From Marivita lacus (GTDB taxonomy: Bacteria; Pseudomonadota; Alphaproteobacteria; Rhodobacterales; Rhodobacteraceae): DNA of 64,000 bases. The translations under genes and the position numbers were made by a program. The DNA is taken from NCBI RefSeq assembly GCF_014637725.1, contig NZ_BMFC01000001.1, positions 312,632-376,631 on the forward strand, in the 5' to 3' direction. The notes under the pieces were generated by a model. It was not told the DNA's origin and searched no databases. It worked only from the letters and a program-made list of their open reading frames with translations. Below, one piece after another: positions 46,828 through 55,486 of the stretch; position 1 is the stretch's first letter, and each line of letters begins with the position of its first letter.

Positions 46828-47481
46828 TCAGGCGTTGGGCAGAATCACGATTTCCACGCGACGGTTCTGCGCCCGGCCTTCGGGTGTCAGGTTGCTGGCG
46901 ATCGGCTGATCCTCACCGCGACCGATGCTCTGAAGGCGGGAGGACGAAACGCCCTCGCTCATCAGGAGATTCGCAACCGACTGCGCCCGCTGACGGGACA
47001 GGTTGAGGTTGTAGCCCGCGTCGCCCGTGTTGTCGGTGTGGCCGATGACCTGAACCGTGGTGTCGGGATAGGCCAGCAGGTTCTGACCCACGGAGCGCAG
47101 ATCCCGCTGCAGATCGGGGCGCAGCGTCGCGCTGTCTGTCGGGAACAGGATGTCCTGCGGCAGGGTCACGATCAGACGCTCGCCCGTGTTGCGGATCGTC
47201 ACGTTGTCATTGCCAAGCTGGGCGCGCAGGTCTGCTTCCTGCCGGTCCAGCCGGTTGCCGATGAGGGCACCGCTGCCACCGCCGATGGCTGCGCCCAGAA
47301 CCGCGTTGCGGCGGCGCTCTTCGGGGTCATTGCCCATCAGCGCACCGATGGTCGCGCCTGCGCCTGCGCCGATCAACGCGCCGGATTTCGTCTGGCGGTT
47401 GGGGTCGTTCACGTCGGTACAGGCCGACAGCAGGATCGCGCCACACAGGGCCGTGGAAAGGGATAGTCTTGATAGTGTCAT
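46828..47481 (-). CDS. OmpA-family lipoprotein with glycine zipper (YiaD-like)
   Basis: The 217-aa precursor has a type II signal peptide with lipobox LSAC (Cys21), a glycine-zipper segment (about 35-75, GALIGAGAGATIGALMG and GAAIGGGSGALIG) and a C-terminal OmpA peptidoglycan-binding domain (about 100-215) with ILFPTDSATLRPD, QVIGHTDNTG and NLNLSRQRAQSVANLL plus GRAQNRRVEI. It should be an outer-membrane lipoprotein linking membrane to cell wall. Own terminator downstream; the 114-base gap upstream separates it from the Ada-like gene. Confidence 0.93.
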   Translation of the reverse strand: MTLSRLSLSTALCGAILLSACTDVNDPNRQTKSGALIGAGAGATIGALMGNDPEERRRNAVLGAAIGGGSGALIGNRLDRQEADLRAQLGNDNVTIRNTGERLIVTLPQDILFPTDSATLRPDLQRDLRSVGQNLLAYPDTTVQVIGHTDNTGDAGYNLNLSRQRAQSVANLLMSEGVSSSRLQSIGRGEDQPIASNLTPEGRAQNRRVEIVILPNA

Positions 47482-47595
47482 GATTTCGCCTCGCTAGATT
47501 ATGCCCAAGTGTACGGGTCTGGTGTCTGCTATGCGATAACATAGCCTTGTCGAACCTTGGTTTCGGCAGAAAATCGGCGAGTTTCCGCCCAAGGC

Positions 47596-48441
47596 TCAAG
47601 CTTCGACGCGGGCGGATTCCCAGGCAAGCATGCTGCGTTTGACAGGCAAACCCCAGTGATAGCCGCCCAATCCGCCGGATTTGCGCAGCGCGCGATGACA
47701 CGGGATGAGATAGCTGATCGGGTTGCGCCCGACCGCAGTACCGACCGCCCGCACCGCCTTTGGGTGGCCGATGAAATCCGCAATCTCGGAATAGCTGGTC
47801 ACATGGCCCGACGGGATCTGCATCAGCGCCTCCCAGACCTTGATCTGGAACGGCGCGCCGATCAGGAAAAGCGGCACATCGCCCTCTGCCTGCCCAAACG
47901 CGTTGCGCACCCAGGGGGCAAGGCGCTCGGGAGCTTCGACATAGGCGGCATTGGGCCAGCGGCTTTGCAGGTCCTGCATTGCCTCGGCCTCGGTGCACTC
48001 CGAGGCAAACCCGATCCCGCACAGCCCCTTGTCGGTGCCCATGACAAGCGCGGGGCCGAACGGGCTGTCGAACCATCCCCAATGGATCGTGAGACCGTCG
48101 CCCTTGCGGGCAAAGTCACCGGGGCTCATCGCCTCCCAGCGCAGGAACAGGTCGTGCAACCGGCCCCCGCCGGACAGACCGGCCTCGTGCGCGGTTTGCA
48201 AAGTCGTGAACCGGTTTTGCAAAAGTGCCTTGGCATGTCCCAGCGTCAGGTACTGCTGATAGCGTTTCGGGCTGACCCCGACCCAGCGCGAGAAAACGCG
48301 CTGGAAATGCGCGGGGCTCATGTTCATCTGCGCGGCCAGCGCGTCCAGCGACACCGCAGGCCCCTGATCGTCGATCACGTCGAGCGCACGGCGCATGACG
48401 TTGAAATGATAGCCTTGGCTGTCTTCTGCGAGGTTGTTCAC
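47596..48441 (-). CDS. Ada-like protein: AraC-type HTH fused to O6-methylguanine-DNA methyltransferase
   Basis: The 281-aa product has an AraC/XylS double helix-turn-helix (about 8-113, LDALAAQMNMSPAHFQRVFSR for the first helix pair) and a DNA alkyltransferase domain (about 118-281) with the acceptor Cys248 in IPCHRALR and the SGHVTSYSEIA helix. The N-terminal four-cysteine Ada domain, which senses methylphosphotriesters, is missing. Either the protein regulates in another way or the DNA-binding part only aids repair. Divergent from nth. Together with nth, the glycosylase and polA it forms a repair neighbourhood. Confidence 0.92.
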   Translation of the reverse strand: MNNLAEDSQGYHFNVMRRALDVIDDQGPAVSLDALAAQMNMSPAHFQRVFSRWVGVSPKRYQQYLTLGHAKALLQNRFTTLQTAHEAGLSGGGRLHDLFLRWEAMSPGDFARKGDGLTIHWGWFDSPFGPALVMGTDKGLCGIGFASECTEAEAMQDLQSRWPNAAYVEAPERLAPWVRNAFGQAEGDVPLFLIGAPFQIKVWEALMQIPSGHVTSYSEIADFIGHPKAVRAVGTAVGRNPISYLIPCHRALRKSGGLGGYHWGLPVKRSMLAWESARVEA

Positions 48442-48561
48442 GCCATCACCCCTTCGGCTGTGTCAGCCCAGATGTAGCCGATAGGGCACGCCCCGCGCGA
48501 CCCGAAACCTGCGCAAGGTGAATGCTTGCCCCTGTGACCGCCGCGCGGCATATGGAAGGCC

Positions 48562-49206
48562 ATGGCCAAGCAGCTTGATTATCACACGATCCGCGAGATC
48601 TTCACCCGCTTTCAGGCGGTGGACCCCGAACCCAAGGGCGAGTTGGACCACGTCAACGCCTATACGCTGGTCGTGGCGGTGGCGCTGTCGGCGCAGGCGA
48701 CGGATGTGGGCGTGAACAAAGCCACCAAGGAGCTGTTCAAAATCGCCGATACGCCGGAAAAGATGCTGGCGCTTGGTGAAGAGGGTGTGACCGAGCACAT
48801 CAAGACCATCGGCCTCTACCGGAACAAGGCCAAGAACGTCATCAAGCTCAGCCGTATTCTGGTCGATGACTACGGCGGCGACGTGCCCAATTCCCGCGCC
48901 GCGTTGGAAAGCCTGCCTGGAGTGGGGCGCAAGACTGCGAATGTGGTGCTGAACATGTGGTGGCAGTATCCGGCGCAGGCCGTGGACACCCACATCTTTC
49001 GTGTCGGCAACCGCACCGGCATCTGTCCCGGCAAGGACGTGGTTGCCGTGGAGCGGGCCATCGAAGACCACATCCCGGTCGATTTCCAGCAGCACGCCCA
49101 TCACTGGCTGATCCTGCACGGGCGCTACACCTGTGTCGCCCGGAAACCCAAATGCGGCGTCTGCGTGATCCGCGATCTCTGCCAATTCGAGGACAAGACC
49201 GAATGA
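48562..49206 (+). CDS. nth: Endonuclease III (DNA glycosylase/AP lyase)
   Basis: Removes oxidised pyrimidines and nicks abasic sites. The 214-aa product has the helix-hairpin-helix LPGVGRKTANVV with catalytic Lys124, the catalytic Asp142 in VDTHIFRV, and the [4Fe-4S] ligands C191, C198, C201 and C207 in the canonical C-X6-C-X2-C-X5-C spacing. GGAAGG precedes the ATG. It overlaps the PfkB kinase gene by four bases (ATGA), an odd but tight coupling. Confidence 0.97.
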   Translation: MAKQLDYHTIREIFTRFQAVDPEPKGELDHVNAYTLVVAVALSAQATDVGVNKATKELFKIADTPEKMLALGEEGVTEHIKTIGLYRNKAKNVIKLSRILVDDYGGDVPNSRAALESLPGVGRKTANVVLNMWWQYPAQAVDTHIFRVGNRTGICPGKDVVAVERAIEDHIPVDFQQHAHHWLILHGRYTCVARKPKCGVCVIRDLCQFEDKTE

Positions 49207-50195
49207 ACAAAAAGTACCAGGTTGTCGGCATCGGCAACGCCGTTGTCGACGTGATCGCACGGGCCGAAGACACGTTTCTGGACCTCATGGGCATCCAGAA
49301 GGGAATCATGCAACTGGTGGAACGCGAACGTGGCGAGACGCTTTATGCCGCGATGGCCGAACGCACCCAGACGCCCGGCGGATCGGTGGCCAACACGCTG
49401 GCGGGTCTGGGCAATCTCGGGCTGCGCACCGCCTTTATCGGTCGGGTGCATGACGATGCCTTGGGTCGGTTCTATGCGGGCGCGATGGAGAAAGACGGCA
49501 CCGATTTCGTCAACGCGCCCGTGCCGGGCGGCGAATTGCCCACGTCGCGGTCGATGATCTTTGTCTCGCCCGATGGCGAGCGGTCGATGAACACCTATCT
49601 GGGCATCTCTGCCGAACTTGGCCCCGAGGACGTGTCCGAAGATGTCGCCGCCGAGGCCGAGATCGTCTTCCTCGAAGGCTATCTCTTCGACAAGGACAAG
49701 GGCAAGGACGCCTTCATCCGCACGGCACGCACCTGTCGCGCGGCGGGGGGCAAGGCGGGAATCGCCATTTCCGACCCGTTCTGCGTCGAACGTCACCGCG
49801 ACGATTTCCTGAACCTGATCGAACACGAGATGGATTACGTGATCGGCAACGAGGCCGAGATCATGTCGCTTTTCCAGAACAACGATCTCGAGGCGGATCT
49901 GGCCGCCGTTGCCGCGATCTGCCCGCTGGTGGTCTGCACCCGGTCGGGCGATGGCGTGACGATCATCAATGAAGGCGCACGCGTGAACATCCCGGTTGAA
50001 AAGGTTGTTCCGATCGATGCCACCGGTGCGGGCGATCAGTTCGCCGCAGGGTTCCTGTACGGTCTTGCCACGGGCCGCGACATGGAGACCGCCGGCCGCA
50101 TGGGATGTGTCGCGGCCGCAGAGGTGATTTCCCACATCGGGCCACGTCCGGAGTCCAGCCTGCCGGACCTTTTCAAGGATGCAGGGCTGATTTAG
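49203..50195 (+). CDS. PfkB-family carbohydrate/nucleoside kinase (adenosine-kinase-like)
   Basis: The 330-aa product opens with YQVVGIGNAVVDVIARAED, which resembles adenosine and ribokinase-type enzymes, has GGSVANTLAGLG (about 60-71) and the PfkB signature DATGAGDQFAAGF with D272 and the catalytic base D278. The GNAVVDV start and TPGGSVANT are typical of the alphaproteobacterial clade annotated as adenosine kinase; sugar kinase is the alternative. Four-base overlap with nth. Downstream gap of about 320 bases before the next gene. Confidence 0.9.
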   Translation: MNKKYQVVGIGNAVVDVIARAEDTFLDLMGIQKGIMQLVERERGETLYAAMAERTQTPGGSVANTLAGLGNLGLRTAFIGRVHDDALGRFYAGAMEKDGTDFVNAPVPGGELPTSRSMIFVSPDGERSMNTYLGISAELGPEDVSEDVAAEAEIVFLEGYLFDKDKGKDAFIRTARTCRAAGGKAGIAISDPFCVERHRDDFLNLIEHEMDYVIGNEAEIMSLFQNNDLEADLAAVAAICPLVVCTRSGDGVTIINEGARVNIPVEKVVPIDATGAGDQFAAGFLYGLATGRDMETAGRMGCVAAAEVISHIGPRPESSLPDLFKDAGLI

Positions 50196-50516
50196 AGTTA
50201 AGGGCTACAGAAGGATGAGCAGTTTCTTGATAATCGGCAACTTTCGTCAAGAAAGATATACAAGCGATGTGCCGGACGGGCGTCTGTTGGCATCAGAGTA
50301 AGGAAAAGAACAGTTGCTCTTGACCGGTAACGCGCGAGCTGGAGCTTTCGCTATTTTGCAAAACCACGTTCAACAATGCTCCCCGAATGTCGAATTTTTC
50401 GAACTCGGACAACACCAGAAATGGTGTGGCCTTTTCTAGGCTTGATGGCATTGGCTGTGCCAGCGCCGAAGACGCTGGAAACAGCGATGAACCTCTTATG
50501 GGAGGTCGACGGACGC
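50196..50516. other. 321-base gap with inverted repeat
   Basis: No convincing gene. TTTCTTGA (50223-50230) and TCAAGAAA (50247-50254) form a perfect eight-base inverted repeat over a 16-base loop, and CTTTC (50241-50245) pairs with GAAAG (50251-50255) as an alternative hairpin. A 75-codon minus-strand frame (50293-50520) reaches into the next gene's end and lacks family-like sequence. The base composition here is closer to AT-balanced than in neighbours. It may be gene decay or a transcript end. Confidence 0.45.
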
Positions 50517-51704
50517 TCATATTTTGGCGATCACGGAAGCATCCCAGTACACATCATGAACACCAGCCAGACGGGCAAACCGTTCCAACTCGCTCTGCAG
50601 TTTTTTCCGCCGGTGCGGTGTGGGTTGAACGCCCGGCTCCCACCAAAGCGCCGGAACCGCGAGGCGGTTGTGTCGTCGATCCGCCTTGACCTCGATCCGA
50701 CCGACAAAGCGATCCCCCTCAAGCAGCGGATAGACGTAGTACCCCCACACGCGCTTGGCGGCGGGCACGAACATCTCGACCGTGTAGTCGAACCCGAACA
50801 ACCTCTTCAGGCGCGCACGGTCGCGGATCGCGGGATCGAACGGATTGAGAATGCGCAACCGCGATGTGGGCGGGACCAGCGCGGCCAGCCGTGCCTCGAT
50901 ATCGGGGGCGGCAAGCGCCCTGCTCCAGCTGCCACCTGCAGATTGAACCTCGACCGGGACCAATGATCCAGCGTGCCGGCTCGCCCAATCGGCAACGTCT
51001 GCCACATCGGTCGCCTCCCAGAACTTGCGGATCTCGCCCTGCGTGCCAATGCCAAGCCGATCAATCGCCACATGGCAGAGCCAGTCGACCTGATCCTGCT
51101 CGGGGATGTCCTGCCTGCGCAGGTCTTCGGGAAAAACGCGTTCTGCCAAGTCGTAGTACTTGGTAAAACCGTCCCGATGACAGGTGGCAAGCTCGCCTGC
51201 ATACCAAAGGTAATCCAGCCCGATCTTGTGCGGCGGACGTTTCCACATCTCGCGCGCTCCTTGGATTTTCGTGTCGAAATCATGCGTGCAAAGCGGCCCC
51301 TCCTCGGTGATACGTCGCCGGATATGGGCCAGATGGTCGTCGGCCAGATGCTTGCCGAACCAGGACGACCGGCTGACCTTGGCCTTCATGCGCGTGAACT
51401 GGCGCTGCCACATCGGCAGGAATTCCATCGGCAGAACTGACGCGTCATGAGTGAAATGCTCGAAGACCGCGCGATCACGTGCGAGCAACCGGTCCAGCAT
51501 CGGTTCCCGGTAGTTCTGGTTGCGGCTCCAGAGGATGTGGTGATGCGCGCGGGACACCACCTGGATCGTGTCGAGCTGGACAAAGCCAAGGCTGCGGATC
51601 AGACCCGACAGGTCAAGCGGACCTGTCGGCGCGCCACCCAACCCGTTCACCGAAAGCCACAAGCGCCGCGCGGTGCGGTTGGGGATCTTGAGGGGCGCGG
51701 TCAC
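50517..51704 (-). CDS. AlkX/YcaQ-type winged-helix DNA glycosylase
   Basis: The 395-aa product belongs to the HTH_42 superfamily of interstrand-crosslink and alkyl-base glycosylases. Near the N-terminus FVQLDTIQVV contains the Q-phi-D catalytic motif (Q43-L44-D45) of the AlkX (YcaQ) branch, as opposed to Q-phi-Q in AlkZ. RAHHHILWSR and the WGYYVYPLLEGDRFVGRIEVKADR strand pair are other family hallmarks. It lies between the PfkB kinase and polA, in a stretch of four repair genes. Likely role: unhooking of nitrogen-mustard-type crosslinks or removing N7-alkylguanine. Confidence 0.9.
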   Translation of the reverse strand: MTAPLKIPNRTARRLWLSVNGLGGAPTGPLDLSGLIRSLGFVQLDTIQVVSRAHHHILWSRNQNYREPMLDRLLARDRAVFEHFTHDASVLPMEFLPMWQRQFTRMKAKVSRSSWFGKHLADDHLAHIRRRITEEGPLCTHDFDTKIQGAREMWKRPPHKIGLDYLWYAGELATCHRDGFTKYYDLAERVFPEDLRRQDIPEQDQVDWLCHVAIDRLGIGTQGEIRKFWEATDVADVADWASRHAGSLVPVEVQSAGGSWSRALAAPDIEARLAALVPPTSRLRILNPFDPAIRDRARLKRLFGFDYTVEMFVPAAKRVWGYYVYPLLEGDRFVGRIEVKADRRHNRLAVPALWWEPGVQPTPHRRKKLQSELERFARLAGVHDVYWDASVIAKI

Positions 51705-51737
51705 GCGGTCTTCGGTCCGGGGAACATTGGGTAAACC

Positions 51738-54539
51738 CTAATGCGCCTCGGCCCAGTTCTTGCCCTGCCCGGCATCAGCAACCAGCGGCACGGTCAGATG
51801 CACCACCGGATCGGCGGCCCCTTCCATCACGGCGCGGGCGACTGTGATCAGCTCGTCTTCTGCACCTTTCTCGACCTCGAACAGCAATTCGTCATGGACC
51901 TGAAGCAGCATCTTGGCCGGCAGACCCGCAATCGCGTCCGGCATGCGCACCATGGCGCGGCGGATGATGTCGGCGGCCGTCCCCTGGATCGGCGCGTTGA
52001 TCGCGGCGCGTTTGGCGAACCCGGAACGCGGCCCCTTGGCGTTGATCTCGGGCGTGTGGATCACCCGGCCAAACAGGGTCTCGACCCGGTTGTGTTTCTG
52101 CGCAAAAGCCGTGGTTTCCTCCATATAGGCCTTGATACCGGGAAAGCGTTCGAAATACCGGTCGATAAAGCCCTGCGCCTCGGCCCGCGGAATGCGCAGA
52201 TTGCGGGCAAGGCCGAACCCGCTGATCCCGTAGATCACCCCAAAGTTGATCGCCTTGGCCTGACGGCGCACATCGGGTGTCATCTCTTCCAGCGGCACGT
52301 TGAACATCTCCGACGCGGTGGCGGCGTGAATGTCCTGACCGTCCTTGAACGCATCCTTGAGCGCCTGGATGTCGGCGATATGCGCAAGAATGCGCAACTC
52401 GATCTGGGAATAGTCCAGCGCGACCAGCGTCTTGCCTTCCTCGGCCACGAACGCCTCGCGGATGCGGCGGCCTTCCTCGGATCGGATCGGAATGTTCTGC
52501 AGGTTCGGATCGGTCGAGGCCAGACGCCCAGTGGTCGCCCCGGCGATGGAATAGGAGGTGTGAACGCGGCCCGTTTCGGTGTTGATGTGATCCTGAAGCG
52601 CGTCTGTATAAGTCGATTTCAACTTGGACAGCTGCCGCCAGTCCAGCACGCGGCGGGGCAGTTCGTGTTCCGTGGCAAGGTCTTCAAGCACATCCGCGCC
52701 AGTGGCATAGGCTCCTGTCTTGCCGCGTTTCCCACCATCAAGGGACATTTCGTCGAACAGGATCTCGCCCAGCTGCTTGGGGGAGCCTACGTTGAACTTG
52801 CGTCCCACCAATTCGTAAATCTCGTCCTCCAGCCCCGCCATCTTCTGACTGAAGGCATTGGACATGCGGGACAGCGTGTCCCGGTCGACCTTGATCCCGT
52901 GCCGCTCCATCTGGGCCAGAACCGGCACAAGCGGGCGCTCCATCGTCTCGTAGACGCGGGTGACCTTGACGCGGTGCAGTTGCGGTTTGAACATTTGCCA
53001 CAGGCGCAACGTGATCTCTGCATCCTCGGCGGCATAGGGCACGGCCTTGTCGATCGGCACGCGGTCAAAGGTGATCTGCGACTTGCCGGACCCCAGCAGT
53101 TCCTTGATCGGGATGGGCGTATGCCCGAGATAGCGTTCGGCCAGCGTGTCCATGCCATGCCCGTGCAGGCCCGCGTTCATCGCGTAGGACATCAGCATCG
53201 TGTCGTCGATCGGATCGACCATGATCCCGTAGCGCGACATGATCTTCGTGTCGTATTTCATGTTCTGGCCGATTTTCAGAACCGCCGGGTCTTCAAGCAA
53301 GGGCTTGAGCAGCTTGAGAGCCTCATCCAGCGGGATCTGACCCTCGGCCAGCGCATCAGAACCGAACAGCCCCTCGCCCTGTTCGGATTTGTGGGTCAGC
53401 GGCACGTAGCACGCCTTGCCCGCCTCGACACAAAGCGACACACCGACCAGGTCGGCAGTCATGTCGTTCAGCCCGGTGGTTTCGGTGTCAAACGCCACCC
53501 AGCCTTTTTCGTTGGCGGCGTCGATCCAGCTTTGCAGCGCAGCAAGATCACGCACGCAGTCGTAGCCTTCGGTGTTCATCGCAGGCAATTCGGGCGCATC
53601 GTCTTCGGGCGGATTGGCCCCTTCGGGCGTGGTGTCCGGAATGACCGGCGGTTCAACCTCGAGCGCCTCTGCAATGCGCTTGGTCAGTGTTCGGAATTCC
53701 ATTTCCGTGAGGAAGGTCATCAGCTTTTCAGGATCGGGTTCACGTATCTCGAGGTCATCGAGCGTGAAATCAAGCGGCGTGTTCTCGTCCAGCAGCACCA
53801 GCTTCTTGGACAGCTCGATCTGTTCGCGCTTGTCGATCAGCGTTTCGCGCCGCTTGGGCTGCTTGATCTCGTCTGCACGGTCCAGCAATTCCTCCAGCGA
53901 TCCAAACTCGTTGATCAGCAAAGCCGCCGTCTTGACCCCGATACCCGGCGCGCCCGGCACGTTGTCAACGCTGTCCCCGGCCAGCGCCTGCACATCGACG
54001 ACGCGTTCAGGGTATACGCCGAATTTCTCGAACACGCCCTCGCGGTCGATGGTGCGGTTCTTCATGGCGTCGAACATTTCGACCCCGTCGCCAACAAGCT
54101 GCATCAGGTCCTTGTCGGAGCTGATGATCGTCACACGCCCCCCGGCCTTGCGCGCCTGCACGGCAAGAGTGGCGATGATGTCGTCGGCCTCATAGCCTTC
54201 CTTTTCCTCGCAGGCGATATTGAACGCCTCGGTCGCGCGGCGAGTCAGCGGGATCTGCGGGCGCAGGTCCTCGGGCATCGCCTCGCGGTTGGCCTTGTAC
54301 AGGTCGTACATGTCGTTGCGGAAGGTGTGGCTGCCCTTGTCGAAGATCACCGCGATATGGGTCACATCCGACCCGGCGTTCCCTTCGACATAGCGCTGCA
54401 ACATGTTGCAAAAGCCCGACACAGCCCCGATGGGCAACCCATCGGATTTGCGCGTCAGCGGCGGCAACGCGTGATAGGCGCGAAAGATGAAGGCCGATCC
54501 GTCGATCAGGTGAAGGTGATGTCCTTTGCCGAATGCCAT
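51738..54539 (-). CDS. polA: DNA polymerase I
   Basis: Fills gaps in repair and matures Okazaki fragments. The 933-aa protein has a 5'-3' exonuclease domain (1 to about 290: HLHLIDGSAFIFRAYHALPP, IISSDKDLMQLV), a DEDDy 3'-5' proofreading domain (about 340-520) with the acidic pair in WVAFDTETTG and later MKYDTKIM, so proofreading looks intact, and the polymerase domain with LVALDYSQIELRILAHI (motif A), RRQAKAINFGVIYGIS (motif B) and LLQVHDELLFEV (motif C). ATG 54539 was chosen over 54578 on family start; ribosome site is weak. Confidence 0.97.
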   Translation of the reverse strand: MAFGKGHHLHLIDGSAFIFRAYHALPPLTRKSDGLPIGAVSGFCNMLQRYVEGNAGSDVTHIAVIFDKGSHTFRNDMYDLYKANREAMPEDLRPQIPLTRRATEAFNIACEEKEGYEADDIIATLAVQARKAGGRVTIISSDKDLMQLVGDGVEMFDAMKNRTIDREGVFEKFGVYPERVVDVQALAGDSVDNVPGAPGIGVKTAALLINEFGSLEELLDRADEIKQPKRRETLIDKREQIELSKKLVLLDENTPLDFTLDDLEIREPDPEKLMTFLTEMEFRTLTKRIAEALEVEPPVIPDTTPEGANPPEDDAPELPAMNTEGYDCVRDLAALQSWIDAANEKGWVAFDTETTGLNDMTADLVGVSLCVEAGKACYVPLTHKSEQGEGLFGSDALAEGQIPLDEALKLLKPLLEDPAVLKIGQNMKYDTKIMSRYGIMVDPIDDTMLMSYAMNAGLHGHGMDTLAERYLGHTPIPIKELLGSGKSQITFDRVPIDKAVPYAAEDAEITLRLWQMFKPQLHRVKVTRVYETMERPLVPVLAQMERHGIKVDRDTLSRMSNAFSQKMAGLEDEIYELVGRKFNVGSPKQLGEILFDEMSLDGGKRGKTGAYATGADVLEDLATEHELPRRVLDWRQLSKLKSTYTDALQDHINTETGRVHTSYSIAGATTGRLASTDPNLQNIPIRSEEGRRIREAFVAEEGKTLVALDYSQIELRILAHIADIQALKDAFKDGQDIHAATASEMFNVPLEEMTPDVRRQAKAINFGVIYGISGFGLARNLRIPRAEAQGFIDRYFERFPGIKAYMEETTAFAQKHNRVETLFGRVIHTPEINAKGPRSGFAKRAAINAPIQGTAADIIRRAMVRMPDAIAGLPAKMLLQVHDELLFEVEKGAEDELITVARAVMEGAADPVVHLTVPLVADAGQGKNWAEAH

Positions 54540-54605
54540 GTCGCGCGCCCCGTGTGATGAATGGCGCAGGTTTGCCACGGACGGCGGGCCGTATCCAGTC
54601 CGAAC

Positions 54606-55226
54606 CTACCTTACCTGCCTTCCAGGCTCGAACTTCGTAAGCCCACGCGCCAGCAGCACAATCAGCGCGCCGATCCCGGCAAAGGCGATCAACAGCCCGA
54701 CGATGTTCAGAGCCGTCCGGGCAAGCCCGAGTTTGTCGAGGTTGAGGAAGAAATAGGGATAGACGCCATCGACCTGCGCCCGTGCCATCGCGTAGATGCA
54801 ATAGATCAGCGGCAGGATCAGCCACGGCAGGATATCCGAGAACCGCAGGTCTGCCTTGGACACAAAGGTCAGCCAGAACAGACCGAACCCGACCGGCACA
54901 ACCGTATGCAGCAGCGCATCCACCACCGCGTCAAGTCCGGTAAAGTCGTTCAGATGCGCCAGAAGCGCGTGATAGACAGCAGCCACGATGATGATCGACA
55001 GCAGCAGGTTGCCGAAAATTTGCGGCGACACCTTGCGCCCCAGCGCTACCGCGCCGCAGGTCAACCCGATCAGAGTATTCGTCCAGATCGTGTAGAACCG
55101 GTACATCGCCCAGACGGCTTCACCGAAAGTTTCGCCGTCACCGTCCATCCGCAGCCAGATGCGGGTGACAATGGCCGCGAAGACGCCAAGCGCCAGAAGC
55201 GCCGCCGCTGTCCGCTTGAGGATCAC
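54606..55226 (-). CDS. Pr6Pr-like multispan membrane protein
   Basis: The 206-aa product (GTG start at 55226, AGGA five bases before) has about six hydrophobic segments: residues about 5-22, 42-60, 70-90, 105-120, 130-148 and 175-200. [12 protein letters not shown] and [12 protein letters not shown] match the Pr6Pr/FAR-17a-AIG1-type family of bacterial membrane proteins of unknown function. It overlaps the zinc-finger gene by four bases (GTGA), so the two are translated together. Confidence 0.8.
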   Translation of the reverse strand: MILKRTAAALLALGVFAAIVTRIWLRMDGDGETFGEAVWAMYRFYTIWTNTLIGLTCGAVALGRKVSPQIFGNLLLSIIIVAAVYHALLAHLNDFTGLDAVVDALLHTVVPVGFGLFWLTFVSKADLRFSDILPWLILPLIYCIYAMARAQVDGVYPYFFLNLDKLGLARTALNIVGLLIAFAGIGALIVLLARGLTKFEPGRQVR

Positions 55227-55426
55227 TGGTCCTGCTGGTCTGCGAAATCCCTGTGGACGTAACGGGCATCGCAATAGCCGCATTCGACCCAGCCGGTGTC
55301 ATGCGGGATTTGCAGCCAGACGCGCGGGTGCCCCAAAGCCCCTTCGCCGCCATCACAGGCGATACGGTGGCTGTCCACGATCTTGGTTTCGGGCGCTTGC
55401 GTTGCCATCTGCTGCGTTTCCTTCAT
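55223..55426 (-). CDS. Small zf-CHCC zinc-finger protein
   Basis: The 67-aa product has Cys-His-Cys-Cys ligands: C24 in IACDGGEG, H32 in GHPRVW, and the pair in VECGYC. The pattern [18 protein letters not shown] is the zf-CHCC family, which includes the small NDUFS6-like (13 kDa) subunit of alphaproteobacterial and mitochondrial complex I. It may thus be an assembly or accessory subunit of NADH dehydrogenase; the nuo genes are not in the window. A start at residue 7 (55408) is possible. Confidence 0.82.
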   Translation of the reverse strand: MKETQQMATQAPETKIVDSHRIACDGGEGALGHPRVWLQIPHDTGWVECGYCDARYVHRDFADQQDQ

Positions 55427-55486
55427 GCGCGTTTTCCACTAGGAGCGGTGTAAGACGACGAGGCCACGGGAGCAAGAGTGAGAGCT

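Noticed and set aside
48526-48554. TTGCCC-N17-CATATG as a promoter for nth
   Set aside because: The start site would fall almost on the ATG, removing the ribosome site GGAAGG; chance match is more likely.
50293-50520. 75-codon minus-strand frame that might be a sorting-signal or signal-peptide protein
   Set aside because: Starts inside the glycosylase gene's stop region, has no ribosome site and no recognisable anchor or PEP-CTERM motif.
51741-54557. 938-codon plus-strand open frame
   Set aside because: It is the exact antisense shadow of polA; the translation is rich in Arg, His and Gln with no motif, while polA on the other strand has all its catalytic motifs.
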